From positions 1 to 52,003 of the forward strand of contig JASGTU010000055.1 in assembly GCA_030058085.1 (NCBI GenBank): a stretch of DNA of 52,003 nucleotides, given 5' to 3'. The notes below the pieces were generated by a model. The model was not told where the DNA came from, made no database searches, and saw only the letters and a list, made by a program, of their open reading frames with translations. A program made the translations under genes and the position numbers. Below are positions 24,263-33,456 of this stretch, in pieces (the first letter of the stretch is position 1; each line of letters starts with the position of its first letter). Source of the stretch: Chloroflexota bacterium (GTDB lineage Bacteria; Chloroflexota; Anaerolineae; Caldilineales; Caldilineaceae).

Positions 24263-24910
24263 ATGCAGAACTTGATTACGCTCACCGACCCGCGCAGCTC
24301 GGCGGCGGAAGCCTACCAGAGCCTGCGCACCAACCTGGAATTCTCTAGCCTGGAGCAGCCGCTGCACTCCATCCTCATCACCAGCGCAGACGGCGTCACC
24401 GATAAGAGCGTCGCCCTGGCAAACCTGGCGGTGGTCATGACCCAGGCCGGCGACCGCGTCACGATCGTCGACGGCGACTTGCGGCGGCCCCAGCAACACG
24501 AGATTTTCGACCTGCCCAACCAAGCCGGCCTGTCGAACTGGCTGAGCGACGGCGGTCCCGCTCCCTTACAGCGCACCTCGCTCGAAGGGCTGCAAGTCAT
24601 GACCAGCGGCCCGCTGCCCGCCAACCCGGTGGCGCTGCTGAGCAATCGCCGTCTGGCCGACGCCCTGACCGAACTGCAAGAGCAAGCCGACTACCTCCTG
24701 ATCGACGCGCCGCCCATCCTCGCCGTGACCGACGCCGCGCTGTGGGCGAGTAAGGTCGACGGCGTCGTACTGCTCGTCAACGCCGGGCGCACCAAGCGCG
24801 ACCACGCGCAGCGCGCCAAGACCGTGCTGGAGAAGGTCCGCGCCCGCATCGTCGGGGCCGTGCTGCTCGACGCCGAGCGCGACGCAGCCATGTCCGGCTA
24901 TAATTGGTAG
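24263..24910 (+). CDS. CpsD/CapB-type BY-kinase-like ATPase with altered P-loop
   Basis: 215 residues, MinD/CpsD-type P-loop ATPase. It has the BY-kinase opening SAAEAYQSLRTNLEF, Walker A' VDGDLRRPQQHEIF (about 76-89), LSNWLSDGG, and Walker B YLLIDAPPILAVTDA (about 149-163). The Walker A loop is unusual: SADGVTDKS (41-49) replaces the canonical GPGEGKS/T, so the glycine before the catalytic Lys48 is Asp and another loop glycine is Val. The C-terminus has only one Tyr (SGYNW), not a tyrosine cluster. ATP binding or autophosphorylation may be weak or absent. Its expected partners are the Wzz-type proteins at 20291 and 21071. Confidence 0.88.
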   Translation: MQNLITLTDPRSSAAEAYQSLRTNLEFSSLEQPLHSILITSADGVTDKSVALANLAVVMTQAGDRVTIVDGDLRRPQQHEIFDLPNQAGLSNWLSDGGPAPLQRTSLEGLQVMTSGPLPANPVALLSNRRLADALTELQEQADYLLIDAPPILAVTDAALWASKVDGVVLLVNAGRTKRDHAQRAKTVLEKVRARIVGAVLLDAERDAAMSGYNW

Positions 24911-24942
24911 CGGAAAGCCGGCGAGACTGTCCGGAACTAGGT

Positions 24943-24966
24943 AGAGGAGAAGGCAGAGGAGAAGGC
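24943..24966 (+). repeat. Duplicated Shine-Dalgarno-containing 12-mer before rmlA
   Basis: AGAGGAGAAGGC occurs twice in tandem (24943-24954, 24955-24966) immediately before GAAGC-ATG. Each copy contains GGAG; the second is the functional one by spacing. Confidence 0.7.
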
Positions 24967-24971
24967 GAAGC

Positions 24972-26039
<1,068 letters not shown>

Positions 26040-26065
26040 CGCGCCTGGTTGCCGGCGACCATACG

Positions 26066-26893
26066 ATGGAGGTTGCAGCCCCCTTCGCCATCACGTCCAC
26101 GCCCGCTCTTGCCGCCGCTCTGCGCGTTGCCGCCTGTGATGCGCCGCATCAGCCGTCGGCCGCGCTCTTCCGGCGCGAGCGCCTAGTGCCCATGTACCGC
26201 ATCAAGCGGCTTGCGCCCGCCGCCGAAGCCGCCGCCGCGGCCCATGTCCTGGCCGAAACCGCCGAGCGTCTACGCCGCCTAGGGCCGGCCTACGCCGAAT
26301 GGCGCGAGTTCGACGCCTGCGCTTACTTTGACCTGCTGCCCGCCCAGGCGCACCGGCTGGTGCGCATCTCGGAACGCGTCTCCACCGTGCATGTCACTTT
26401 CTACGCCGACCTGCTGCTGCCGTCCTTTCGCAGCGCCGAACGCTATTGGGCCGAGACGTTTTGCCCGGCTTACCGGCGGATGACGCACAGCCTTGCCCAG
26501 TCCGCCGAACCGCTGCCCGCGGTGCTAAAATTCCAAGACGTCGTCCAGCCGCGCATGGTCAAACGCTGGCTGGCGCTGCAAGAGATACTGGAACAAACGC
26601 GCCGCCTCTTGGACGAGGACGCATCCTTCCTGGCGGCTAATGGCAGCGAAGATGAGCGGGCTAGATGGCGACAGATCTGGCGACAACGCCCCGCGGCCGG
26701 GTTGGACCCACGCCTGCAGCCGGCCCTGCCCTCGCTGCCCACGCTGACCCTGTCCGTCGACTTTCCCTTGCCGCCCTACCGCCAGCCGGGCAGGTTGCGC
26801 CGCCTGCGCACCAATCGCACCCGCCGCCAGCCCCCCTTGGCGCACATCGAAGCGGCTCAGTCCGGCGCACAACAGCTTTATCACCGCTCCTGA
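26066..26893 (+). CDS. Uncharacterised protein between rmlA and rmlB
   Basis: 275 residues; I recognise no family. The start ATG (MEVAAPFAITS) has no strong ribosome binding site. The protein is Ala/Arg/Leu-rich and mostly helical. Its middle (about 75-175) has well-mixed hydrophobic and polar residues with aromatic positions (EWREFDACAYFDLLPAQ, RYWAETFCPAYRRM) as in a globular domain. The last 50 residues are Pro/Arg-rich and basic (PPYRQPGRLRRLRTNRTRR). No signal peptide or membrane helix is seen. G/C at third positions supports coding in this frame rather than the overlapping minus-strand frame. It may be a polysaccharide accessory protein by position only. Confidence 0.55.
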   Translation: MEVAAPFAITSTPALAAALRVAACDAPHQPSAALFRRERLVPMYRIKRLAPAAEAAAAAHVLAETAERLRRLGPAYAEWREFDACAYFDLLPAQAHRLVRISERVSTVHVTFYADLLLPSFRSAERYWAETFCPAYRRMTHSLAQSAEPLPAVLKFQDVVQPRMVKRWLALQEILEQTRRLLDEDASFLAANGSEDERARWRQIWRQRPAAGLDPRLQPALPSLPTLTLSVDFPLPPYRQPGRLRRLRTNRTRRQPPLAHIEAAQSGAQQLYHRS

Positions 26894-27038
26894 GCCGGGA
26901 ACCGTTTGAGTATGCAGAACCGTTCGATCCTTGACCGCTACCTTGACCGCCGCGGCGGCGCTCTGCAACTTCGGCAACCCGAACCCATCGCCTCTCCCCG
27001 CCAGGGAGCAGGCATTCCGCTTGAGGGAGGAACCTAGC

Positions 27039-28067
27039 GTGCAACACCTATTTGTCACCGGCGGCGCCGGCTTTATCGGCTCGAACTTCGTGCGCATGAT
27101 GCTGGATAAATACCCGGACCTCGCCATCACGGTCTATGACAAGCTGACCTACGCCGGCCGCGTGGAAAACCTGCAGGACGTAGCTGCCAATTACCAAGAG
27201 CGCTACCGCTTCGTGCAGGGCGACATCTGCGACGCCGCGGCCGTGGACAAGGTCATCGCCGAGCAGCAGATCGACGCCATCATCAACTTCGCCGCCGAAA
27301 CGCACGTCGACCGCAGCATCCTCAACCCGGACGCCTTCATCCAGACCGACGTCTACGGGACCTACGTCCTGCTGGAAGCGGCGCGCAAAGCCGGTAACCT
27401 GCGCTATCACCAGATCAGCACCGACGAAGTCTACGGGCACGTCGAAGGCAGCCATCGCAGTCTGGAAACCGACTGCGTCGCCCCGCGCAGCCCCTACGCC
27501 GCCAGCAAGGCCAGCGCCGATCACCTCGTCAACGCTTACTTCATCACCTACGGCCTGCCCATCACCATCAGCCGCGGGGCCAACAACATCGGCCCGTACC
27601 AATACCCGGAAAAGGTCGTGCCCCTCTTCGTCACCAACGCCCTCAACGACATGCCCTTGCCCGTCTACGGCGACGGCAAACAGCGCCGCGACTACCAGTA
27701 CGTGCTCGATCACTGTGAAGCCGTCGACCTGGTCTTGCAAAAAGGCGTGATCGGCGAAACCTACAACATCGGCACCGGCACGGAGATCACCAACCTGGAG
27801 ATGGTCGAAATCCTGCTGGATGAACTGGGCAAGCCGCGCACCCTGATCCAGCATGTCGAGGATCGCCTCGGCCACGACCGCCGCTACTGCCTCGACGTGC
27901 ACAAGATCATGGCGTTGGGCTGGGAGCCGGACTATTCGCACGAAGAGGCGCTGCGCATGACCGCCCGCTGGTATATGCACAACCAGTGGTGGTGGGAGCC
28001 CATCCGCTCCGGCGAGTTTCGCGACTATTACGCGCGGGTGTACGGCGACCGCAAACGCCTCGCCTAG
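27039..28067 (+). CDS. rmlB: dTDP-glucose 4,6-dehydratase
   Basis: Extended short-chain dehydrogenase converting dTDP-glucose to dTDP-4-keto-6-deoxyglucose with tightly bound NAD. 342 residues from the GTG at 27039, fixed by GGAGG (27026-27030) and by the family N-terminus HLFVTGGAGFIGSNFVR; the frame is open upstream but without similarity. Seen: KLTYAGRVENL, the NFAAETHVDRS loop, STDEVYG (catalytic Thr, Asp and Glu), Y153xxxK157 in SPYAASKASADH, RGANNIGPYQYPEK and RRDYQYVLDHC. It follows rmlA and the unknown gene. The stop is immediately followed by the ATG of the GNAT gene. Confidence 0.96.
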   Translation: MQHLFVTGGAGFIGSNFVRMMLDKYPDLAITVYDKLTYAGRVENLQDVAANYQERYRFVQGDICDAAAVDKVIAEQQIDAIINFAAETHVDRSILNPDAFIQTDVYGTYVLLEAARKAGNLRYHQISTDEVYGHVEGSHRSLETDCVAPRSPYAASKASADHLVNAYFITYGLPITISRGANNIGPYQYPEKVVPLFVTNALNDMPLPVYGDGKQRRDYQYVLDHCEAVDLVLQKGVIGETYNIGTGTEITNLEMVEILLDELGKPRTLIQHVEDRLGHDRRYCLDVHKIMALGWEPDYSHEEALRMTARWYMHNQWWWEPIRSGEFRDYYARVYGDRKRLA

Positions 28068-28964
28068 ATGCACGTGCCGGAGACTATGAACATCGTCCGC
28101 GCCGCCGAAACCGACCTGCCCGCCATACGCCGCCTCATTCAGACCGCGCGCTACCGCTACGCCGACTACGGCATCGAGGACCTGCCGTCTCTGGTCGGCA
28201 AGACGGAGTGCAGGCTAGGCCTGGACGCGGACGGCCCGTGGGGCTTCATCAGCGTACAGGTCGAAGCGCGACCGCCCACCCTGCCCGCCTTCGCCTCGCC
28301 GCGCGCCTACTTGCGGGCGCTGGCTCTGCGCACCGGCCATGCGCCCCGGCAATTCGTCGCGCCGCTGTTGGCGGCTGTCGAATACGAACTGCGCCGCCGT
28401 GCGGAACCGCCGCAGATCATCACCTATAGCGGCGACCCTTGGATGGAGGAGGCCTTGCTCGCCGCGGGCTATGCAACCGCGGACGAAGTGCAGTTCTTTG
28501 AGCTGGATCGCCTGCGCCAACGCAGCCGTTCCCTGCCCAAACCGGCAGGCCCCGCCCATTTGCAGCCCGCGCGCGCCCCCGACCTGGAGGCGCTGGCGCG
28601 CCTCGACGCCGCGGCCTTCCCGCCGCTCTGGCATTTCAGCCGCCAAGACCTGTTGGAACTGCTCATGCGCAGTCGTTTCCAGGTCGCCTGGCATGAGGAC
28701 GAGGCTATCGGCTATGCAGCCCTAATTGCCAATTCGGGCAGCGAAGCCCAGCTTGCGCGCCTAGCCGTGCGCCCGGACGTACAAGGCCGCGGCGTCGGTC
28801 GCCAGCTTCTTGCCGACGCCATTCACTATGCCGCCCACGCCGGCTACCGGGCGATCGTGCTCAACACGCAGACGGATAACGCCCGCTCGCAGCGCCTCTA
28901 CCGCGCCTTCGGCTTCCTGCCCATCGCCGACCCCATCGCCGTCCTGGCCCATACGCTCGGCTGA
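28068..28964 (+). CDS. GNAT-family N-acetyltransferase, two-domain
   Basis: 298 residues; the ATG at 28068 directly abuts the rmlB stop (an in-frame ATG at 28086 is an alternative). The C-terminal half (about 160-298) is a typical GNAT domain with the acetyl-CoA pyrophosphate loop LAVRPDVQGRGVGRQLL, then GYRAIVLNTQTDNARSQRLYRAFGF. The N-terminal half resembles a second, worn GNAT fold without the loop. The acceptor is unknown; its place behind rmlB suggests acetylation of an amino-sugar nucleotide, but a ribosomal or small-molecule target is equally possible. It appears to be the last gene of the polysaccharide unit. Confidence 0.85.
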   Translation: MHVPETMNIVRAAETDLPAIRRLIQTARYRYADYGIEDLPSLVGKTECRLGLDADGPWGFISVQVEARPPTLPAFASPRAYLRALALRTGHAPRQFVAPLLAAVEYELRRRAEPPQIITYSGDPWMEEALLAAGYATADEVQFFELDRLRQRSRSLPKPAGPAHLQPARAPDLEALARLDAAAFPPLWHFSRQDLLELLMRSRFQVAWHEDEAIGYAALIANSGSEAQLARLAVRPDVQGRGVGRQLLADAIHYAAHAGYRAIVLNTQTDNARSQRLYRAFGFLPIADPIAVLAHTLG

Positions 28965-29180
28965 CCTTGCCCCTCGCGTTCCCCTAGTCGAACCGGCATT
29001 TCTCGCCGCGAATCCGGCGCGACTCGCAAAACAGACGGATGGTCAACGATTCGTGCCATTCGTAATTTTCGTGGCTTTCTCGCGGTGATCCCCTGCCCTC
29101 GACGCAATTTGATGAGCAATCGGGCAGGCCGCCGCAACCACAATTCGTGATTTTGGGGCACATTTCCCCAACAAAAGCAT

Positions 29181-29201
29181 TTATCCCCAGAGTTATCCCC
29201 A
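29181..29201 (+). promoter_or_regulatory. Pair of DnaA-box-like 9-mers
   Basis: TTATCCCCA at 29181-29189 and 29193-29201, each one base from the DnaA consensus TTATCCACA, in direct orientation with starts 12 bases apart. No dnaA, dnaN or recF gene is nearby, so an origin is unlikely; a DnaA-responsive promoter site is conceivable. Confidence 0.35.
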
Positions 29202-29272
29202 ACGGAGGGGGAAAACTGGGAATAACTGCTCGCCGCGGAAATTTACATAACGGCATCTGTGTGCCCGCCTAC

Positions 29273-29301
29273 TTGCCACGAACCCTGACTTCCTGTAAAA
29301 T
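29273..29301 (+). promoter_or_regulatory. Candidate promoter for the 29.4-33 kb genes
   Basis: TTGCCA (29273-29278), a 17-base spacer and TAAAAT (29296-29301). The start would fall near 29308, about 90 bases before the first gene. A small hairpin CCTGT-AAAATG-ACAGG overlaps the -10 box. Confidence 0.6.
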
Positions 29302-29396
29302 GACAGGCAAATATGGCAGATTAACAGAGGGAGCATACATCGCCTGGTACTGTGGGCGACGGGGCGTGCTACTCCTGCCGAGGAGCAAAGCGATCG

Positions 29397-30551
29397 GTGA
29401 TTCGCCCGTTTCGATTCGGTGACATCTTTCTGGTTCAACGCCTTGGCCGGCAGGCTACGAAGCTGAATATTGTCCAAGCCCTGCTTCACCGCCAATCCGC
29501 TTTTTGGGCATCACTAACCACGATTAACCCCTGGAACGGCGCCAAGGTTACAACCTACATCTTGCGCCAACATGGGCACGGACTCGTCGGCGACGGCTTC
29601 CTTCAAGTGCAGAAGCGGCCCGGACGCCCCGAGACCGATATCGCGCGCCTGGCCCCAGGCCTCGACACCCCGACCGGACACCCAGCTATTTGGGAGAAGC
29701 TCCTCTCGCAATATGCCCAGGAAGCGGCGCGCCTGCACATCGAACGCATCTACGCCGACGTGCCCGATCAGCCCCTGCCCGTCAACACCTTGACCCATGT
29801 CGGGTACCGAACCTATCTGCGACAAACGATTTGGCGTCTCAGCGCACAGGGCGTCGAGGACTATACGCGCGGCAACAACGTCGAAATCCGCCCCCAGGTC
29901 AAGGCCGACGAGTGGGCGCTCAAACAGCTCTACCGGCGCATCGTGCCCGAAGCGATCCAATTAGCCGAGGGCATGGCGTCCGGCGACGCGCTGCGTCCGC
30001 CGATTCTGGATTGGTGGCATGGCGGCGCCTACAGCAACTACTTGTTGGTCGAACGCGGCGAGGTGCGCGGCTCGATTCAGGTCGCACAGGGCAGAAACAG
30101 CTATTGGCTTCAGCTCTGGGCTGACTATATCGATACCGACCCGTCCGTTATTCACCAACTGCTGCGCTTCGCGCTAGGCGCAATCAAACGTCGCTCCTTC
30201 CGCCAGCCGGTGTATACCACCGTGTGCGACTACCAAGGCGGACTGGGCGCGATCTTGATGGACTACGGCTTTGCGCCCGTCACCGACCGCGCTAAGATGG
30301 TCAAGCATGTGGCGCAATGGGTGCGCGTTCCGGTGTCCGCGGCCGTGCCTGCGCTTGAAAACGTACCCAACGTCGTTGCGGCCCCGTTCCGCTTGGCCGA
30401 AAGCCAAGCCGGAGATACGCCGTCCCTTCCGCCCAACTCGGCGGCTGCTGTTATTCAGCCTCTCCGCGCGCCGGAAACAGCCGTTCCCGGCCAAGCGTGC
30501 CTGCGGGCACAAGGAGGAAGCCTATCCATGCCGGAACACTTGCTCGTCTAG
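29397..30551 (+). CDS. GNAT-like protein of unknown substrate
   Basis: 384 residues from the GTG at 29397, chosen because GAGGAG (29380-29385) precedes it; a GTG 45 bases earlier is possible. The protein opens VIRPFRFGDIFLVQRL as many GNAT proteins do. Two similar halves can be traced: about 1-160, ending GYRTYLRQTIWRL, and about 165-320, with VEIRPQVKADEWALKQLYRR opening and a YGFAPVTDRAKMVKH close. The classic Q/RxxGxG/A loop is not clear in either half, so catalytic activity is doubtful. The C-terminal 65 residues are Ala/Pro-rich and probably disordered. It precedes the SpoIIIAA-like ATPase by 120 bases. Confidence 0.6.
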   Translation: MIRPFRFGDIFLVQRLGRQATKLNIVQALLHRQSAFWASLTTINPWNGAKVTTYILRQHGHGLVGDGFLQVQKRPGRPETDIARLAPGLDTPTGHPAIWEKLLSQYAQEAARLHIERIYADVPDQPLPVNTLTHVGYRTYLRQTIWRLSAQGVEDYTRGNNVEIRPQVKADEWALKQLYRRIVPEAIQLAEGMASGDALRPPILDWWHGGAYSNYLLVERGEVRGSIQVAQGRNSYWLQLWADYIDTDPSVIHQLLRFALGAIKRRSFRQPVYTTVCDYQGGLGAILMDYGFAPVTDRAKMVKHVAQWVRVPVSAAVPALENVPNVVAAPFRLAESQAGDTPSLPPNSAAAVIQPLRAPETAVPGQACLRAQGGSLSMPEHLLV

Positions 30552-30670
30552 CGCCGTCTGCAGAGGAACAGGGTCTATTGCGCGCCCGCGGCATCTGTAA
30601 CGCGTGCCACGACAGACCGCCAAACGCATAAGTTTGCATCTCTAGAACTATCAAGGACATCGAAGAGGTC

Positions 30671-32380
30671 GTGTCTAGAATCTCACACAATCTATACGGA
30701 CAACCCGCACAGGCGTCTGATTTGAACATACGCCCCCCCCACTCGGCTACGCTCCAGATCACCGATGACCTGGACTTGCTGCTCGACATCTTGCCGGAGC
30801 GCATCCAACGCGCCCTGCAAGAAGCGGATCATGTGACCGATCTGATCGAGGTGGTGTTGGACTTGGGCCGGCTGCCCGAAGCGCGCTTCGCCGACCGCGA
30901 GGTCTATCTGAGTGATACGGAGACCACGGCGGAAGACCTGCAAATGGTCATCGGCCGCATCGGCGACTTCGGCGCCGACAACCGCGCCGGCATCGAACGC
31001 ACGCTGCACCGCATCTCCGCCATTCGCAACCGCCGCGGCGACGTGATCGGGCTAACCTGCCGCGTCGGCCGCGCCGTCTACGGCACCATCGAGATCATCA
31101 AGGACATCGTCACGAGCGACAAGAGCATCCTGCTCCTGGGCCGGCCCGGTGTGGGCAAGACCACCTTGCTGCGCGAGGCGGCGCGCGTGCGCGGCGATCA
31201 AAAGCGCGTCGTCATCGTCGACACCAGCAACGAGATCGCCGGCGACGGCGACATTCCCCACCCTGCCATCGGCCGGGCGCGGCGCATGCAAGTGCCGGAG
31301 CCGTCCCTGCAGCACGAGGTGATGGTCGAAGCCGTCGAAAATCACATGCCCGAAGTCATCATCATCGACGAGATCGGGCGCGAGCAGGAAGCCGTCGCCG
31401 CCCGCACCATCGCCGAACGCGGCGTGCAGTTGATCGGCACGGCGCACGGCAACTCGCTCGACAACCTGCTCATGAACCCGACCCTGAGCGACCTGGTCGG
31501 CGGCATCGAATCGGTCACGCTCTCGGACGAAGAAGCGCGCCGTCGCGGCACCCAAAAAAGCGTGCTCGAACGCAAGGCGCCCCCCACCTTCAACGTGCTC
31601 ATCGAGATCCAGGACCGCCAGCGCATGGCGATCCATCACGATGTGGCCGCCTCGGTGGACGCGCTTCTGCGCGGCCGCCCGCTCACGCCCGAAGTGCGCT
31701 ATCTGGATGACAAGGGCGAAATCCATATCGAGAAGACCGTGGATAACGGCCATGCCAGCCAGTTCGCCGGTTATGACCGCTCGCGCCGCCCGCGTGAACG
31801 CGAATGGACGGAACCGAGGTCGCCCGCCGCGGCCAACGGCAAGAACAGCCTGCTGGAGCCGGAATTGCTCCGCGGTGAAACAGGAGCGAGCAGCCAGGAA
31901 AACGGCGCAACGCAAGAGCGCAAACCCGTGCGCATCTATCCCTATGGCGTAGGCCAAAACCGGCTGCGATCCGCGGTCAGCAGCCTCAACGTGCCGGTGC
32001 AGATCGTGGACACCCTGTCCAACGCCGACGTGATCATGACGCTCAAGAACTACTACCGCCAACAGCCGCAGCCGCTGGTCGACGCCGAGCGCCGCAACAT
32101 CCCCATCTACATCCTGCGCAGCAACACCGTCACACAGATGGAGCAGTGTTTGGCCGACATCTTCCACATCCAAAGCGAGCCGATGGACGTCTTCACCGAA
32201 GCCATGCGCGAGACGCAGGAAGGCATCCAGCGCGTCCTCAACGGCGCCGCCGACGCCGAACTGCCGCCGCGCTCCGCCGCCATCCGCAGCCAACAGCACC
32301 AGTTGGTGCGCGCGGCCAACCTGATCAGCCACAGCTACGGACGCGAACCGTTCCGCCGCGTTCGCATCTTCAGCCGATAG
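30671..32380 (+). CDS. SpoIIIAA/Ycf45-type AAA ATPase with C-terminal R3H-like region
   Basis: 569 residues, GTG start. The N-terminal helical part (about 30-130) has DDLDLLLDILPERIQRAL. A secretion-type AAA ATPase core (about 130-350) follows: TCRVGRAVYG, Walker A GRPGVGKTTLLRE (near 158), DTSNEIAGDGDIPHPAIGRARRM, Walker B EVIIIDEIG and TAHGNSLDNLL. A variable linker (about 370-415) leads to a second conserved block (VRIYPYGVGQNRL..., VIMTLKNYYRQ, IPIYILRSNT). The end resembles an R3H single-stranded nucleic-acid-binding domain (REPFRRVRIF). The family is widespread in cyanobacteria, chloroplast genomes (ycf45) and Chloroflexota; its biochemical role is not established. A run of eight C occurs at codons near 30733. 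tmk starts 13 bases later. Confidence 0.88.
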   Translation: MSRISHNLYGQPAQASDLNIRPPHSATLQITDDLDLLLDILPERIQRALQEADHVTDLIEVVLDLGRLPEARFADREVYLSDTETTAEDLQMVIGRIGDFGADNRAGIERTLHRISAIRNRRGDVIGLTCRVGRAVYGTIEIIKDIVTSDKSILLLGRPGVGKTTLLREAARVRGDQKRVVIVDTSNEIAGDGDIPHPAIGRARRMQVPEPSLQHEVMVEAVENHMPEVIIIDEIGREQEAVAARTIAERGVQLIGTAHGNSLDNLLMNPTLSDLVGGIESVTLSDEEARRRGTQKSVLERKAPPTFNVLIEIQDRQRMAIHHDVAASVDALLRGRPLTPEVRYLDDKGEIHIEKTVDNGHASQFAGYDRSRRPREREWTEPRSPAAANGKNSLLEPELLRGETGASSQENGATQERKPVRIYPYGVGQNRLRSAVSSLNVPVQIVDTLSNADVIMTLKNYYRQQPQPLVDAERRNIPIYILRSNTVTQMEQCLADIFHIQSEPMDVFTEAMRETQEGIQRVLNGAADAELPPRSAAIRSQQHQLVRAANLISHSYGREPFRRVRIFSR

Positions 32381-32393
32381 TCGGCCCTGCCTC

Positions 32394-33023
32394 ATGAGCC
32401 GGTTTATCACGTTCGAAGGACCCGAGGGCAGCGGCAAGAGCACGCAGATCCGCCTGCTCGCCGCTGCCCTAGAGGAACAGGGGCTGCGCGTCCTGACCAC
32501 GCGCGAGCCGGGCGGAACCCAGATCGGCGACGCGGTGCGCGCCATCTTGCTCGACGCGAAAAACACGCAGATGAGCCCGCGCGCCGAAACGCTGCTCTTC
32601 AACGCGGCCCGCGCCCAACTGGTGGACGAGGTCATTCGCCCCGCCCTGGACGCGGGCATGTTGGTGCTGTGCGACCGCTACGCCGACAGCACGCTCGCCT
32701 ATCAGGGCTACGGCCATAGCCAGCCGCTCGAACCGCTCCGCGTGTTGGGGCGCTACGCCACCGGCGATCTGACGCCCGACCTGACCTTCTATCTGGACAT
32801 CGACCCGCTCGAAGGGCTGCGGCGTAAACAGACCGGCGCAGTCGAAGAATGGAACCGCATGGAGCAGAAGAAGCTGGCCTATCACCAGGCTGTGCACCAA
32901 GGCTACCTGCAACTGGCGCGCGCCGACCAACGCCGCTGGCAGGTGATCGACGCCGGACAGGATGAAGCCGCCGTCCATCGCGCCATCCTCGCCCGCGTCG
33001 AGGCGCTCATCCCGATCCGCTAA
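32394..33023 (+). CDS. tmk: Thymidylate kinase
   Basis: Phosphorylates dTMP to dTDP for DNA precursor synthesis; also needed to feed dTTP to RmlA. 209 residues: P-loop FEGPEGSGKST (7-17), LTTREPGGTQIGDAVR, and the DRYADSTLAYQGYG motif (about 92-105) that binds dTMP. LDIDPLEGLRRK and a lid region (about 135-160) without the Arg-rich E. coli-type loop follow. It is sandwiched between the SpoIIIAA-like ATPase and darA; the tmk-darA order is conserved in many Gram-positives. Confidence 0.95.
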   Translation: MSRFITFEGPEGSGKSTQIRLLAAALEEQGLRVLTTREPGGTQIGDAVRAILLDAKNTQMSPRAETLLFNAARAQLVDEVIRPALDAGMLVLCDRYADSTLAYQGYGHSQPLEPLRVLGRYATGDLTPDLTFYLDIDPLEGLRRKQTGAVEEWNRMEQKKLAYHQAVHQGYLQLARADQRRWQVIDAGQDEAAVHRAILARVEALIPIR

Positions 33024-33072
33024 TCTACCCAGGGCAAGCGATCCCGCAGAAGCCTGTAAGGGAGATGACACC

Positions 33073-33402
33073 GTGAAACTGATCATCGCCATTGTCCATA
33101 GCGACGACACGCGTAACTTGCTCGACCGCCTGGCACGTCGCAACTTCTCCGCTACCGTGACCACCTCCTCCGGCGGCTTCTTGCGCATCAGCAACGCGAC
33201 CGTCTTTTGCGGCGTCGAAGACGAACGCGTCGACGAAGCCCTGGAGATCATCCGCGCCAGTTGCCCGGACCGAGTGCAATACGTCACCCCCCTGCCGCCC
33301 GTCATGGAACCCGGCGAGGTGCACATCCCGACGCCGGTCGAAAAGCGCATGGGCGGGGCGACCATCTTCGTCGTCGACGTGGAGCGCTTCGAGCGCGCCT
33401 AA
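33073..33402 (+). CDS. darA: Cyclic-di-AMP receptor, PII-like (DarA/PstA family)
   Basis: 109 residues from the GTG at 33073, which follows GGGAG and starts MKLIIAIVHSDDTRNLLDRL; the frame is open upstream inside tmk without similarity. PII-like trimer fold with conserved features of the c-di-AMP-binding YaaQ/DarA/PstA group: TTSSGGFLRISNATVFCGVED (T-loop and base-binding Gly/Phe), VDEALEIIRASC, and the C-terminal GGATIFVVDVERFER signature. It should report c-di-AMP levels to an unknown partner. No diadenylate cyclase or c-di-AMP phosphodiesterase lies in the window, so the nucleotide source must be elsewhere in the genome. Confidence 0.93.
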   Translation: MKLIIAIVHSDDTRNLLDRLARRNFSATVTTSSGGFLRISNATVFCGVEDERVDEALEIIRASCPDRVQYVTPLPPVMEPGEVHIPTPVEKRMGGATIFVVDVERFERA

Positions 33403-33456
33403 GGCGCGACCGCGCGCGTTCACGCCATCCGGCGGTAAACAAGGCGACAGAACAAG

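Larger units (their letters stand above)
28965..29396. other. Non-coding stretch with repeats, TTATCCCCA boxes and a promoter
   Basis: No gene is seen. Contents in order: AATTCGTG-type repeat words (29037-29080 and 29141-29152), two TTATCCCCA boxes (29181-29201), an imperfect inverted repeat GTTATCCCCA (29192-29201) / TGGGAATAAC (29217-29226), and a promoter candidate (29273-29301). The AT content is clearly higher than in the surrounding genes. Confidence 0.6.

Noticed and set aside
26525-27130. Minus-strand frame across the unknown gene and rmlB start
   Set aside because: Overlaps the firmly identified rmlB start; the plus-strand frame has the better codon pattern.
29181-29226. Replication origin
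   Set aside because: Only two imperfect DnaA-like boxes and no dnaA, dnaN, gyrB or rpmH neighbours.
31052-32659. 535-residue minus-strand open frame
   Set aside because: Lies opposite the SpoIIIAA-like ATPase and tmk; composition is that of an antisense shadow without recognisable motifs.
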